NCBI GenBank assembly: GCA_006503475.1
Contig: RSEH01000128.1
Coordinates: forward strand, 1-64,000
DNA from: Stentor roeselii
Taxonomy: Eukaryota > Ciliophora > Heterotrichea > Heterotrichida > Stentoridae
DNA: 64,000 nt
Direction: 5' to 3'
Each line of letters begins with the position of its first letter. Position 1 is the first letter of the stretch. A model generated the notes under the pieces. The model saw only the letters and a program-made list of their open reading frames with translations. It did no database searches and was not told the DNA's origin. Shown one piece after another: positions 1 through 9,874 of the stretch. Position numbers and translations under genes: made by a program.

Positions 1-1318
1 CTGAAAAAATCTTTTTCCCTGTGAAAGTAACTCCACTCATTTTAAAAAATGAAACATCAAAGTCAATAATTTTTATGAAGTTATCATCTCCAATCATTAT
101 ATTATCAGGTTTGATGTCTTGATGAATAGCACCCAAGTCTCTCATATTCAAATATCCAAGAATCAACTGGGATGCCAAATTAGTAATCTCTTGGATGGTG
201 AATCTTATTCCGTTTCTAATTTTCTCATCTATTATATTTCCTAGGGACACTCTACAGTATTCAATACCGAGAGTTAATTTAACCATGCTTATATTTGTTT
301 GATATTGTATAGTTCGTTCAAAATGAATGCCATAATATCTTAGAAAATATCTGCTATTAGAGGAACTCAGTCTTTGATAGATTCGAGCTTCTTTGAAAAC
401 TTTGTCAATATCTTCCCTTCTAAATTCCGGAATTTCATAAATCTTAAGGACTATATCCTGATTATTAATCATTACATAATCAACTTTGGCTCTTAGGAAT
501 TGTGCTATATTGTTATTGTAAAGATTATTAATATGTATCATTTGGTCCAAGTTCAACCTTTTAAGATCTGGGGGTACATCTGGTACTGCAGGGGAGACTA
601 CATCAGGTTCCCTGATTCGGAAATTTTGTCCAATTTCATTTATCATTGATTCGATATTAGAAAACTCAATCTCATTTACATATAATTCTTTAATTGTATA
701 AAGGACAAGAACACATTCTGAGGCAATCTCTCGTCTATTCTTATTTATAAGTTCTATTCGTATGAATTCACAAATTTTGTTGATGACTCTCCAAGTCAAT
801 TCAGAAATATCTATTAATGAGATTAACTGTAAGTAAATTGTAAGAAATCTTTGGATGTCTTCAATTGTTTTGTTAGGATTCATCAAAATTTCGTTGGTTA
901 AATCTGAGATTTTTTTTATGGCTAGTGGCAAGTATTGATAGTGTATCTGATCGCTACTATCATAAGCATTTAATACAGAAAGAAGAATTCTAATCTTTTC
1001 TAAAGAGTTCAATTCTCTCAATTCTCTGGTTAAGATTGAGTCGATTGTTTTGTGAATGATTAAAGAATTTGCAGAGATATTCAATACATTCAAGCTCTCT
1101 ATTAATTTTTCGAAGAAAAATAAAAATACTGTATTATTCTCTGACATAAGACTTCCATATATTCTTTCTTTTTGGCACTTGAGAAAAGATGCTACCCATA
1201 GCATTTTTGTAGCCTTGTTATAATCAGGATATTCATTGCAAAGGTCTTGAATTGTTTCCATTCTTGGACGGCATGCTTCCCCTTCAAATTGTAAGATAAG
1301 TCTTTCTATGTCGGCCAT
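1..1318 (-). CDS. Kinase-fold protein, array copy A (partial, C-terminus beyond window)
   Basis: The frame is open from ATG at 1318 to the left edge of the window, about 439 codons, and the C-terminal part of the kinase lobe lies outside. The first ~265 residues are Leu/Ile-rich and look alpha-helical. A kinase-like domain follows: a beta3-type lysine in VLKIYEIP, catalytic loop HQDIKPDN near residue 400, then IIDFD where kinases have DFG. I see no glycine-rich loop. The catalytic Asp and Mg-binding Asn are kept, so it may still be active, although the DFG glycine is Asp. It is a diverged paralogue of the four genes to its right and is also read leftward. TTGTCTATA ends 8 nt before the ATG. 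The substrate is unknown. Confidence 0.85.
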   Translation of the reverse strand, partial: MADIERLILQFEGEACRPRMETIQDLCNEYPDYNKATKMLWVASFLKCQKERIYGSLMSENNTVFLFFFEKLIESLNVLNISANSLIIHKTIDSILTRELRELNSLEKIRILLSVLNAYDSSDQIHYQYLPLAIKKISDLTNEILMNPNKTIEDIQRFLTIYLQLISLIDISELTWRVINKICEFIRIELINKNRREIASECVLVLYTIKELYVNEIEFSNIESMINEIGQNFRIREPDVVSPAVPDVPPDLKRLNLDQMIHINNLYNNNIAQFLRAKVDYVMINNQDIVLKIYEIPEFRREDIDKVFKEARIYQRLSSSNSRYFLRYYGIHFERTIQYQTNISMVKLTLGIEYCRVSLGNIIDEKIRNGIRFTIQEITNLASQLILGYLNMRDLGAIHQDIKPDNIMIGDDNFIKIIDFDVSFFKMSGVTFTGKKIFS

Positions 1319-2074
1319 ATTTATATTATAGACAATATACTTTATATTAATCAGAGGTAATCAAATAATTATATAATTTTGGTTAAATATGGGAAATTTC
1401 TTTTAGGCTTATCTGAAATTATTAGTTTAGGATAATTTATTTGATTCCGCTGAAGAATAAAGCCTAACTACTTTCAATACACAAAATTGAATTTTCTTTT
1501 AGAATTTTGAAATTTTATCATGCTAAACCTTCCAGTTTAACTATTATTTTTTGTGCTTTAGCTAATATTGATTGAAAGTACTTTTTCTTTAATTTAACTC
1601 AAAATAATCTTAAGATATTAGAAGGAATTTCATCAATCTGATACACTTCTAAAATCATCTTGAATTTCAGAAGAAATTTCTTCCATCTTGATAGAAATTT
1701 AGAACCACGCAGAACTTTCAATAAGAATTAATCAAAGTTGACCTTACCCTGTATTATATTATGCTGGTGATTATTTTGCATTCAATTTTTTTTTATTGAT
1801 TAAGATTCTAATCCAGATTCATTAAGGTTAAATTATTGGGATATTTACAAAAAAAATCAGAGTCTCTATAATAATTACATATTTCTCTTATATGTAAATT
1901 GCTTAGTTTATTGAATGAACCTTTAATGATTTTTAATGGTGAATTTTAGAAATATTACCTAATGTCATTTTGGAAAAACTACAACTCACCAAAAAAGGTG
2001 ATAGTCATTCACCTAATAATGTTGGGGTAGATTCAATAATTAATTAGCAAATACCTTTATTTTAAGAGTTTTGG
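1319..2074. other. AT-rich spacer upstream of array copy A
   Basis: No convincing gene is seen here. The part next to 1318 should hold the promoter of copy A, including the TATAGACAA element at 1327-1335 (plus strand). The rest is A/T-rich with stops in every frame. Confidence 0.6.
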
Positions 2075-2725
2075 GTGGAAGATATTAATATCAAAGTTAC
2101 AGGCCGAGTATTTGATTATGAAGTGATTCTCAGTCTTAGTCCTATTCATAAGGTTAAGAAAATATCAATCAGTCATCAAGGGAAGGTGAAAAAAATAAGA
2201 GGTCTCGCATTCAAAAGCATAATCAACATGCAAATGGGAAACCGTGCAGTCTACAAACCCTAAGGTCTTCTTCACAGTTTCCTGCCATAAATCTTAATCC
2301 AAACAGGCCACATAAGGCACAGTGAAGCACATTTAGAAATAACTTAACTAGCAGAAACGAATTAAGGCTGCTTTTTGACAAGCGAGTTTCTATAAACACA
2401 GCAAGTCATCTGGAGCACCTTGAAATCGATGTATAAAAAGACTTAGTCAAGCTGCTAGTCCTTCACTTGTTAGACAAAGTGTGGTAAGGACAGTTTCTGG
2501 ACATGCCAAGTAAGCCTCTTACATAATTCTCATCGCCCTGGCAGGAGAAGATCAAGAATTCACTTTGAAAGGGTTTCGATCACGAGTGTCGAAATTTTAA
2601 CGATGATATTCGATTTTTCAAGTAAATTTAGGTTTTCTGAAGTAGAAATTTGTTATTAGAAGAATGAAGATGATGATGGAGAGGTTCCTGATGATTTTCA
2701 AGAGTACGATTTTGAGTTGGAATAG
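2075..2725 (+). pseudogene. Decayed coding patch, unknown (possibly DNA transposase)
   Basis: Base composition here is less AT-rich than the flanks, and short stretches on the plus strand read like protein. These are a 62-codon open stretch at 2075-2263, a piece near 2365 reading LRLLFDKRVSINTASHLE, a piece near 2545 reading RPGRRRSRIHF, and an acidic tail ending at 2725. No single frame is open across the block. The LRLLFDKRVSINTASH piece loosely recalls helix-turn-helix starts of Tc1/IS630-like transposases, but the match is weak and I see no catalytic triad or terminal repeats. I treat it as a degraded gene of unknown family. Confidence 0.3.
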
Positions 2726-2764
2726 ATATGAAAATATGGCCAGTGTGACTTTTAGTAATAAATT

Positions 2765-3420
2765 AATCTAACTAGTCTATTTGCATTTCTTTTTCAAGCT
2801 TTGGGTAATCATCGGCTTCTTTTTTCGCTTTTCTAAGTTAAATAATTTTTCTTATGAGTCTTTTTCCAACTGCTTGACTAAAAGTCAACTCTTCGTTGGA
2901 GCTCGTTTGACATCGTGATAGGATCTTGTAGTAAGACTTAAAAAATTACTATTTGAATTTTTTACGAAGGCTTTATCAGAGATACTCAAGCTAAAATTGA
3001 GTTTTCTCAAGGATCCTTATATGTCAGAAATTAATTATGATTAAGACCCTGAATATTTTTATATATTTCCTATAAAATTTTTCTTTTTTCAATATTTTTT
3101 CCTTATCAGCGAATTCATGCAGTCTCTTCCCATACATACTAGAGTAAGCCCTGACCTCATCTTCATTTTTGCTTTCAATCATTGCAAATCAGCGCAAAGT
3201 ATGTTTTTCATACATTTCATATCCTTTAACAAGGTCAAGTATACTTTTCTTCCAATCAAATCCAGGACTAATAAATTTTTGATGTTCTTCTTTTGATCAT
3301 CGGATATTTCCTTACGAAATTCTTTTTCTTGAAGTATTGAAAGTTTTTTCTTGACTAAAAAATTTAAAATATCAGGAAAAAGTATGAGGAATATATTCCT
3401 ATAAATGGTTAAATTTCTAA
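2765..3420 (-). pseudogene. Decayed host-like coding remnant, unknown family
   Basis: On the minus strand several protein-like stretches follow one another but are not in one open frame: a lysine-rich piece around 3400-3290, then pieces reading SPGFDWKKSILDLVKGYE and EDEVRAYSSMYGKRLHEF between about 3290 and 3120, and finally a KKEADDYPKLEKE tail ending near 2765. The region is broken at several points and no 15-nt intron explains all of them. The family is not recognised. It sits between functional kinase copies A and B, which suggests a gene that died inside the expanding array. Confidence 0.4.
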
Positions 3421-3867
3421 ACTAAGTGATTAAACTGCATAAATAATAGCTCAAATTTATAATACTCTAAATATTATAGATTCTTTTCATTTAATACATC
3501 ATTACTAGAAAATCCTATTCAAACTGTTAAATTTTCATGCATTTCTTTGTGATTTTAGATATCTAAAGAGTTTATAATTAAAAAAGAGAGTTTATAGGGA
3601 TATTTGATAAAATAAACTTATATTAACTATCCACATAAAGTATAATATTATCTATCAAGTAAAACCAAAGTCTCGATAAAATACAGAGTTGCTAAACTAG
3701 CATTAAAAGCTGAAATTATCTCACTAAAGCTAAATTTCAATGATCAAAACATTCGGGATATAAATTTTTAAGCTAAATTGAAATAAATCATAGATATTTA
3801 CTAAAACCGCTTATAAAAAGTAGAAAATTCACCAAACTATACTAAATTAATAATAGCTAATTATCTA
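3421..3867. other. AT-rich spacer, 3' flank of array copy B
   Basis: No open frame of note. The ~150 bp next to 3868 resemble the 3' flanks of copies C and D (shared stretches around CCGCTTATA and ACTATACTAAATTAA), so the duplicated unit included its 3' spacer. Confidence 0.55.
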
Positions 3868-5514
3868 TTATTGATTTTTAACAATCCAATCGATAACTCC
3901 AAAGGCCCATTCGTAATTACCCCGTTGGAGAGGATCGTTCATCAGCATTGTATTGACGAGATGTTTAATCCAATCATTATTAATATTCAAAGCTGCATTG
4001 ATTTGCTCATGCAATTCTAAGGGATGCTGATAAATAACCGGCGCAGTTAAAGTAATAATCTGATATAGGACCAGACCTAGGGAGAAAATATCAGACTTTT
4101 CAGGGTCATAATCATACTGAACTGCACCGATTCCTTGATTTAAAATAACTTCTAGCTTTTCTGGACTGGAATAGCCTCGGGTCCCAACAGGTAAATTCAC
4201 ATGTTTCCCAGTGAAAGTAACTCCACTAACCTTATAATATGAATTTTTAAAATCAATTATTTTCAGATAGCCATCATTTCCAATCAGAATACTATCAGGT
4301 TTGATGTCCATATGAATAATTCCCGAATCTCTCATTGCTTTTAATCCAGATATCAATTCGTAAGCATATCGCTTAATCTCTTTGATGGTGAAATTTATTT
4401 TATTGTTGATGTTTCTTTCAATTATATTTCCTAAGGACCTTTCACAGTATTCTAGAGCTATAATGACTGTTGTCTTAGATTCATCTGGGTTTTGGCTTTG
4501 ATTGGTGCTTATTGAAGACCCATAAAATTTTAGAAAATGGGTTATATTTAACTCGCTGAGCTTTTTATAGGTTCTAACTTCATCATATACTTTTTCTAGA
4601 TCTTGTATTCTGTTCGAGTGAATTTCGTAAATTTTTAGAGTAATTGTCCGGGTATCGTGCTTGGCTCTCTCAATTAGGATTCTACTGAAATGTGAAATTT
4701 GATTAACAAAAATTCTTGTTCGATTCGAAACTAGATTAAAGTCTAAACTTGACCTAATATCATTTAGTGGATCAACACGTTTATTACCAGGTAAACTTAT
4801 AATAATCTGTTCGATTTTGTCTATTAACGACTTAACGTGAGTTTTCTGGTGTTGATTAATACAAATATCCTCTAATGCAAAAAGAAGGTGTTGACAATTC
4901 GAAGTAATTTGATAATTTCTTTTAGTAAAAATCTCAGTTTCGATAAATTCACAAACTATGAAAATTACTGTCCAGTTCAACTCATTGAGATATTGAATAA
5001 ATCTTAAATTCAAGTAACTCATTATAAAGTTTATGATAATTTCAACTGTTTTTGCAGGATTCATCAAATAGTTCAATGTTATAGTTGATATTTTCCGAAT
5101 GGCAAGAGGGAAATATTTGTACTCTATCTGGTCACTGTGAGTATATGAACTAATTGTATCGAGGAGTCTTTGGAGATCATCTATAGTTAGGCAATCATTC
5201 AACTCTTTGGTTAAGATTGAATCGATTGATCTATGGAATATGATTGAATCTTCGAAAGAACCTAAATTTTGAATGTTTTCTATGGATAATTTAAAAAAGC
5301 CTAAGAGTTGCTGATTTGAGGGTAAAAGAAGTTTTCCGAAGGTTTGGGCTTCTTGATGAAAGAGAATAGATGAAATCCAAAATTTCCGGAAATCAGGATC
5401 AAAATTTCTATAGTCACAGCAAAGAGCTTCTTGTGTATCGAGATTTGTGATCGCATAATGTCTTTGCATCAAAACTTGTTGGAATCGCGCAGTAAGTCTT
5501 CCAATTTCACTCAT
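3868..5514 (-). CDS. Kinase-fold protein, array copy B (probable pseudokinase)
   Basis: 548 aa from ATG 5514. A frame extending up to 5586 exists, but the extra residues come from an AT-rich repeat, and the MSEIGRL start is shared with copies C and D. Residues 1-265 are helical and of unknown fold. From ~275 there is a kinase-like domain: lysine in TLKIYEI, an alpha-C glutamate in EVRTYKKL, catalytic loop HMDIKPDS near residue 400, IIDFK in place of DFG, then YSSPEKL as the APE-like segment and the helix-F Asp in EKSDIFSLGL. The Mg-binding Asn is Ser and the DFG glycine is Lys, so activity is doubtful. It is closest to copies C and D. Confidence 0.9.
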   Translation of the reverse strand: MSEIGRLTARFQQVLMQRHYAITNLDTQEALCCDYRNFDPDFRKFWISSILFHQEAQTFGKLLLPSNQQLLGFFKLSIENIQNLGSFEDSIIFHRSIDSILTKELNDCLTIDDLQRLLDTISSYTHSDQIEYKYFPLAIRKISTITLNYLMNPAKTVEIIINFIMSYLNLRFIQYLNELNWTVIFIVCEFIETEIFTKRNYQITSNCQHLLFALEDICINQHQKTHVKSLIDKIEQIIISLPGNKRVDPLNDIRSSLDFNLVSNRTRIFVNQISHFSRILIERAKHDTRTITLKIYEIHSNRIQDLEKVYDEVRTYKKLSELNITHFLKFYGSSISTNQSQNPDESKTTVIIALEYCERSLGNIIERNINNKINFTIKEIKRYAYELISGLKAMRDSGIIHMDIKPDSILIGNDGYLKIIDFKNSYYKVSGVTFTGKHVNLPVGTRGYSSPEKLEVILNQGIGAVQYDYDPEKSDIFSLGLVLYQIITLTAPVIYQHPLELHEQINAALNINNDWIKHLVNTMLMNDPLQRGNYEWAFGVIDWIVKNQ

Positions 5515-6070
5515 TTTATTTATAAATATAATATAGACAATAAATATAGACAATGAATACAGACATTTAATATAGACAATAAACATAGAAAATTAATATA
5601 GACAATAAACATAGACATAAAACATTCACTTTGTAATATTGAGTGATAATTTAGTTAAAATTTTAGGAATTTCTTTATCAATTTTATATATTCATCAAAC
5701 CAAAATTTAGATTTGTAATTATCTCTAAAATATTATAAGAGATTCATCTTTACATTTTTTCCTCTAGTTTTATTATACATAAAAATTTTTTGATTCAAGA
5801 TATTTGATTAAACTGCTTAATTCATCTGAATTGCTTGTGAATTATAGCCAAGCCTTGATTAAAAAAGTAGTCAGAAATATTGTCTTTATATTTATTAATC
5901 ATTATATAAACAAAGAAAAAAACTATCCTACTAAAGCTGCCTTTACTTAAAACAAAGCATTGAGTCTATTAATATTAAGTCAATCGAAGTTAATAATAGA
6001 TATTGTCGTAGCCGCTTCTATAAGAAAAAAATATATCAATCTATACTAAATTAATATAAATAACTACCCA
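5515..6070. other. Spacer between array copies B and C
   Basis: No gene. It begins with the TATAGACAA repeat cluster (5532-5605). The remainder aligns by eye with the spacer between copies C and D, for example GTGATAATTTAGTTAAAA near 5640 and near 7820, showing that gene plus spacer was duplicated as one unit of about 2.2 kb. Confidence 0.7.
5532..5605 (-). repeat. Short tandem repeat of the TTGTCTATA element before copy B
   Basis: TATAGACAA (TTGTCTATA on the coding strand) recurs at 5532-5540, 5545-5553, 5571-5579 and 5597-5605, with variant copies between and just after. The nearest copy ends 17 nt before the ATG at 5514. Translating through it creates a spurious N-terminal extension rich in Ile, Tyr and Val. 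Confidence 0.75.
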
Positions 6071-7699
6071 TTATCGATTTTTAATAATATTTTCAATAAC
6101 AACGAAAGCTCTTTCGTAATTAAACCGTTCAAGAGGATTTTTCATCAACATATAATTGACGAGATATTTTATATTTTCATCAACATCCTGAAAATAATTA
6201 ATTTGTTGTTGCAATTCTGAAACATCCTTATAAATAATCGGGGCAAATAAAGTAATTATTTGATATAGGATGAGACCTAATGAGAAAACATCAGACTTTT
6301 CAGCGTCATAACTTGACTGGCATGCACCGATTCCTTGATTTAAAATAAAGTCACTTTTTTCTGGACTGTTATATTTTGGACTCAAAACAGGTAATTCCAA
6401 AGTTAAATAATCATGGTAAGCCTCAAGACATGAACTTTTAAAATCAATTATTTTCAAATAACCATCACTTCCGATCAGAATAATTTCAGGTTTGATGTTC
6501 ATATGAATAATTCCTGAGTCTCTCATTGCTTTGAATCCAGAAATCAATTGGTAAGCATATATCTTAATCACTTCGTCGCTGAATTTTAATTTATTGTTGG
6601 TGTTTTTTTCAATTAAACTTGCTAAGGACTTTTCACAGTATTCGAGAGCAAGAATAACTGTTGTCTTACATTCATTTGGATTTTGGTTTACAATGGTATT
6701 TACTGAAGATCCATAAAATTTTAAAAAATGGTTTGTGTTTAACTCGCTGAGCTTTTTATAGGTTCTAACTTCTTCATATACCATTTCTAGATCTTGTTTT
6801 TGGTTCGAGCGAATTTCGTAAATTTTTAGAATAATTGTCTGATTATTGTACATAGCTATATCAGTTTGGATTCTAATGAAATATGAAATTTGATTAATAA
6901 AAATTACTTCTCGATTTGAAACTAGATTTAAGTCTAAACTTGACCTAATATCAGTTAGTGGATCATTATCATGTATAATTCTTTGAATAATCGGTTTGAT
7001 TCTGTCTATTAACGACTTAATGTGAGTCTTCTGGTGTTGATTAATGCAAACATCATCTAATTTAAAAAGGAGGATTTGACATTTTGAGGCAATTTGATAA
7101 TTTCTTTTAGTAAAAATCTCAGTTTCGATAAATTCACAAACTATGAAAATTACTGTCCAAGTCAACTCATTGAGATATTGAATAAATCTTAAATTCAAGT
7201 AACTCATTATAAAGTTTATGATAATTTCAACTGTTTTTGCAGGATTCATCAAATAGTTCAATGTTATAGTTGATATCTTCCGAATGGCAAGAGGGATATA
7301 TTTGTACTCTATCTGGTTACTGTGAGTATATGAACTAATTGTATCGAGGAGTCTTTGGAGATCATCTATAGTTTGGCAATCATTCAACTCTTTGGTTAAG
7401 ATTGAATCGATTGATCTATCGAATATGACTGAAGATTCGAAAGAACCTAAATTTTGAATGCTTTCTATGGATAATTTAAAGGTTCCTAAGAGTAGCTGAT
7501 TTGAGGGTAAAAGAAGTTTTCCGAATGTTTGGGCTTCTTGATGAAAGAGAATAGATGAAATCCAAAATTTCTGGAAATCACGATCATAATTTGTATAGTC
7601 CCAGCAAAGAGATTCTCTTGTATCTAGACGTGTGATCGCATAATGTCTTTGCATCAAAACTTGTTGGAATTGGGCAGTAAGTCTTCCAATTTCACTCAT
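6071..7699 (-). CDS. Kinase-fold pseudokinase, array copy C
   Basis: 542 aa from ATG 7699 (MSEIGRL start as in copy B; the longer frame to 7738 runs into the upstream repeat). Same layout as copy B: helical residues 1-260, then a kinase-like lobe with lysine in ILKIYEI. The catalytic loop reads HMNIKPEI near residue 400, so both the catalytic Asp and the Mg-binding Asn are replaced. IIDFK stands for DFG and YNSPEKS for the APE region. This combination should abolish phosphotransfer by the usual chemistry, yet the frame is intact, which suggests a retained binding or regulatory role. Long stretches are nearly identical to copy B. Confidence 0.9.
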   Translation of the reverse strand: MSEIGRLTAQFQQVLMQRHYAITRLDTRESLCWDYTNYDRDFQKFWISSILFHQEAQTFGKLLLPSNQLLLGTFKLSIESIQNLGSFESSVIFDRSIDSILTKELNDCQTIDDLQRLLDTISSYTHSNQIEYKYIPLAIRKISTITLNYLMNPAKTVEIIINFIMSYLNLRFIQYLNELTWTVIFIVCEFIETEIFTKRNYQIASKCQILLFKLDDVCINQHQKTHIKSLIDRIKPIIQRIIHDNDPLTDIRSSLDLNLVSNREVIFINQISYFIRIQTDIAMYNNQTIILKIYEIRSNQKQDLEMVYEEVRTYKKLSELNTNHFLKFYGSSVNTIVNQNPNECKTTVILALEYCEKSLASLIEKNTNNKLKFSDEVIKIYAYQLISGFKAMRDSGIIHMNIKPEIILIGSDGYLKIIDFKSSCLEAYHDYLTLELPVLSPKYNSPEKSDFILNQGIGACQSSYDAEKSDVFSLGLILYQIITLFAPIIYKDVSELQQQINYFQDVDENIKYLVNYMLMKNPLERFNYERAFVVIENIIKNR

Positions 7700-8227
7700 T
7701 TTATTTATGAATATAATATAGACAATAAATATAGACAATAAATATAGACATCAAATATAGACAATTGATATAAACAAAAAAACATTGAAAAAAAAATTAA
7801 GTTTAGATTCTAAAGTGATAATTTAGTTAAAACTTTAGGAATTTCTTGATCAATTTTATCTATTCAGATTTTAATTATTTATAAAATACTATAAGAGATT
7901 CATGTATTCATCTTTACATTTTTCCCTATTTTTATTATACATAAAAAGTCTTTCCGATTCTAAATATTCGACTGAAATTCTTAATTCACCTGATTGCTTG
8001 TGAATTAAAGCCAAACCTTAATTAAAAAGTTGTCAGAAATATTAATTTAAATTAATTATGATTAGATAACCAAAGAAAAAACTATCCTACTAAAGCTGTC
8101 TTTAATTAAAAAAAAGCATTAAGCCTATTAATATTAAGTCAATTCGAAGTTAATAATAGATCTTGTAATAGCCGCTTATATAAGTAAAAACATGAATCTA
8201 TACTAAAATAAGATAAATAACTACCTA
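7700..8227. other. Spacer between array copies C and D
   Basis: No gene. Contains the repeat cluster at 7717-7764 and then sequence paralogous to the B-C spacer. Confidence 0.7.
7717..7764 (-). repeat. Short tandem repeat of the TTGTCTATA element before copy C
   Basis: TATAGACAA occurs at 7717-7725, 7730-7738 and 7756-7764, with one variant copy at 7743. The nearest copy is 17 nt before the ATG at 7699, the same spacing as in copy B. Confidence 0.75.
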
Positions 8228-9874
8228 TTATCGATTCTTAAAAATCCCTTCAATAACAGTGAAAGCTCTTTCGTAATTAAACCGTTCAAAAGGATTATTC
8301 ATCAACATGCTATTAACGAGAAATCTTATCCTTTCATCAACATACTGAACATTATTAATTTCTTTTTGCAATTCTGAAACATCCTGATACATAATCGGTG
8401 CAGTCAAAGTAATTATCTGATATAAAATCAAACCTAATGAGAAAATATCAGACTTTTCAGGGTCATAACTCGACTGGCGTGCACCGATACCTTGGTTTAA
8501 AATAACATCTAGCTTTTCTGGACTGGAATATCCTCTATTCCCAACAGGTAAATTCACATGAACTCCAGTGAAAGTAACTCCGCTAACTTTAAAATAAGAA
8601 CTTTTAAAGTCAATTATTTTCAAATAACCATCACTTCCGATCAGAATACTTTCAGGTTTGATGTCCATATGAATAATTCCTGAGTCTCTCATTGCTTTAA
8701 ATCCAGAAATCAATTCATAAGCATATTGCATAATTTCTTCGACGGTGAATGGCATTTTATTGATGATGTTATTTTCAATTATCTCTCCGAAGGACTTTTC
8801 ACAGTATTCGAGAGCTAGAATGACTGTTGTCTTAGATTCATCTGGGTTTTGGTTTTGATTGGTGTTTACTGAAGACCCATAAAATTTTAAAAAATGGTTT
8901 TTATTTGAATCGCTAAGCTTTTTATAGGTTCTAACTTCATCAAATACTTTTTCTAGATCTTGTCTTTTTTTCGAGAGAATTTCGTAAATTTTAAGAGTAA
9001 CTGACCGATTATCAAGTCTGGCTTTATCAACTTGTATTCTACCGAAATTTGAAATTTTATTAATAAAAATGCTTGATCTATCCGAAACTAGCTTTAAGTC
9101 TAAACTTGACCTAATATCATGTAAAGGATCACCAGGTTCATTACCTTGTAAATTTTTTTGAATAATCGTTTCTATCCTTGCTATTAAAGCTGTAATCTGA
9201 GGTTTCTGAAATTGATTAATGCAATGATCTTCTAATGCAAAAAGGAGAAGTTGACAATTTGATGCAATTTGATCATTTTTTTTACTAAAAATCTCAGTTT
9301 GTATAAATTCACAAACAATGAAAATTACAGTCCAAGTCAACTCAGTGAGATATTGAATAAATCCTAAATTCAAGTAACTCATTATAAAAGTTTGGAGACT
9401 TTCTACTGTTTTTGCAGGATTCATCAAAAAGTTCAATGTAATTGTTGATATCTTCTGAATGGCAAGAGGGAAATATTTGTACTCTATCTGGTTACTGTGA
9501 GAATATGAACTAAGTGTCTCGAGGAGTCTTTGAAGATCATCTATAGTTAGGCAATCATTCAACTCTCTGGTTAAGATTGAATCGATTGATCTGTGAAATA
9601 TGACTGAATTCTCGAATGAACCTAAAGTTTTTAGGTCTCCTATCGATAATTTAAAGGTACCTAACAGAAGTTCATTTGAGGGTAAGAGAAGTTTTCCGAA
9701 TGTTTGGGATTCTTGATGAAAGAGAATAGATGAAATCCAAAATTTCTTAAAATCAGGATCATAATCTGTATAGTCCCAGCAAAGTGAATATTTTGAATCC
9801 AGAGTTGTGTTCGCACACTGCTTTTTTATCAAAACCTGTTGGTATTGCGAAGCAAGCCTCCCGATTTCATTCAT
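8228..9874 (-). CDS. Kinase-fold protein, array copy D (probable pseudokinase)
   Basis: 548 aa from ATG 9874 (MNEIGRL, matching the MSEIGRL of B and C; the frame open to 9988 has no paralogous support). Helical N-terminal half, then the kinase-like lobe with lysine in TLKIYEI, catalytic loop HMDIKPES near residue 404, IIDFK in place of DFG and YSSPEKL. The catalytic Asp is present, but the Mg-binding Asn is Ser and the DFG glycine is lost. A single TTGTCTATA lies 16 nt before the ATG. With B and C it forms the recent part of the array, with a repeat unit of about 2.2 kb. Confidence 0.9.
   Translation of the reverse strand: MNEIGRLASQYQQVLIKKQCANTTLDSKYSLCWDYTDYDPDFKKFWISSILFHQESQTFGKLLLPSNELLLGTFKLSIGDLKTLGSFENSVIFHRSIDSILTRELNDCLTIDDLQRLLETLSSYSHSNQIEYKYFPLAIQKISTITLNFLMNPAKTVESLQTFIMSYLNLGFIQYLTELTWTVIFIVCEFIQTEIFSKKNDQIASNCQLLLFALEDHCINQFQKPQITALIARIETIIQKNLQGNEPGDPLHDIRSSLDLKLVSDRSSIFINKISNFGRIQVDKARLDNRSVTLKIYEILSKKRQDLEKVFDEVRTYKKLSDSNKNHFLKFYGSSVNTNQNQNPDESKTTVILALEYCEKSFGEIIENNIINKMPFTVEEIMQYAYELISGFKAMRDSGIIHMDIKPESILIGSDGYLKIIDFKSSYFKVSGVTFTGVHVNLPVGNRGYSSPEKLDVILNQGIGARQSSYDPEKSDIFSLGLILYQIITLTAPIMYQDVSELQKEINNVQYVDERIRFLVNSMLMNNPFERFNYERAFTVIEGIFKNR

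Noticed and set aside
2075-2263. 62-codon plus-strand ORF as a real small gene
   Set aside because: It sits in a decayed block, lacks a recognisable domain and an ATG start, and neighbouring coding-like patches are out of frame.
5515-5586. Extended N-terminus of array copy B (and similar extensions for C, D and E)
   Set aside because: The extra residues translate an AT-rich repeat or spacer, while paralogues agree on the MxxIxxL start just downstream.
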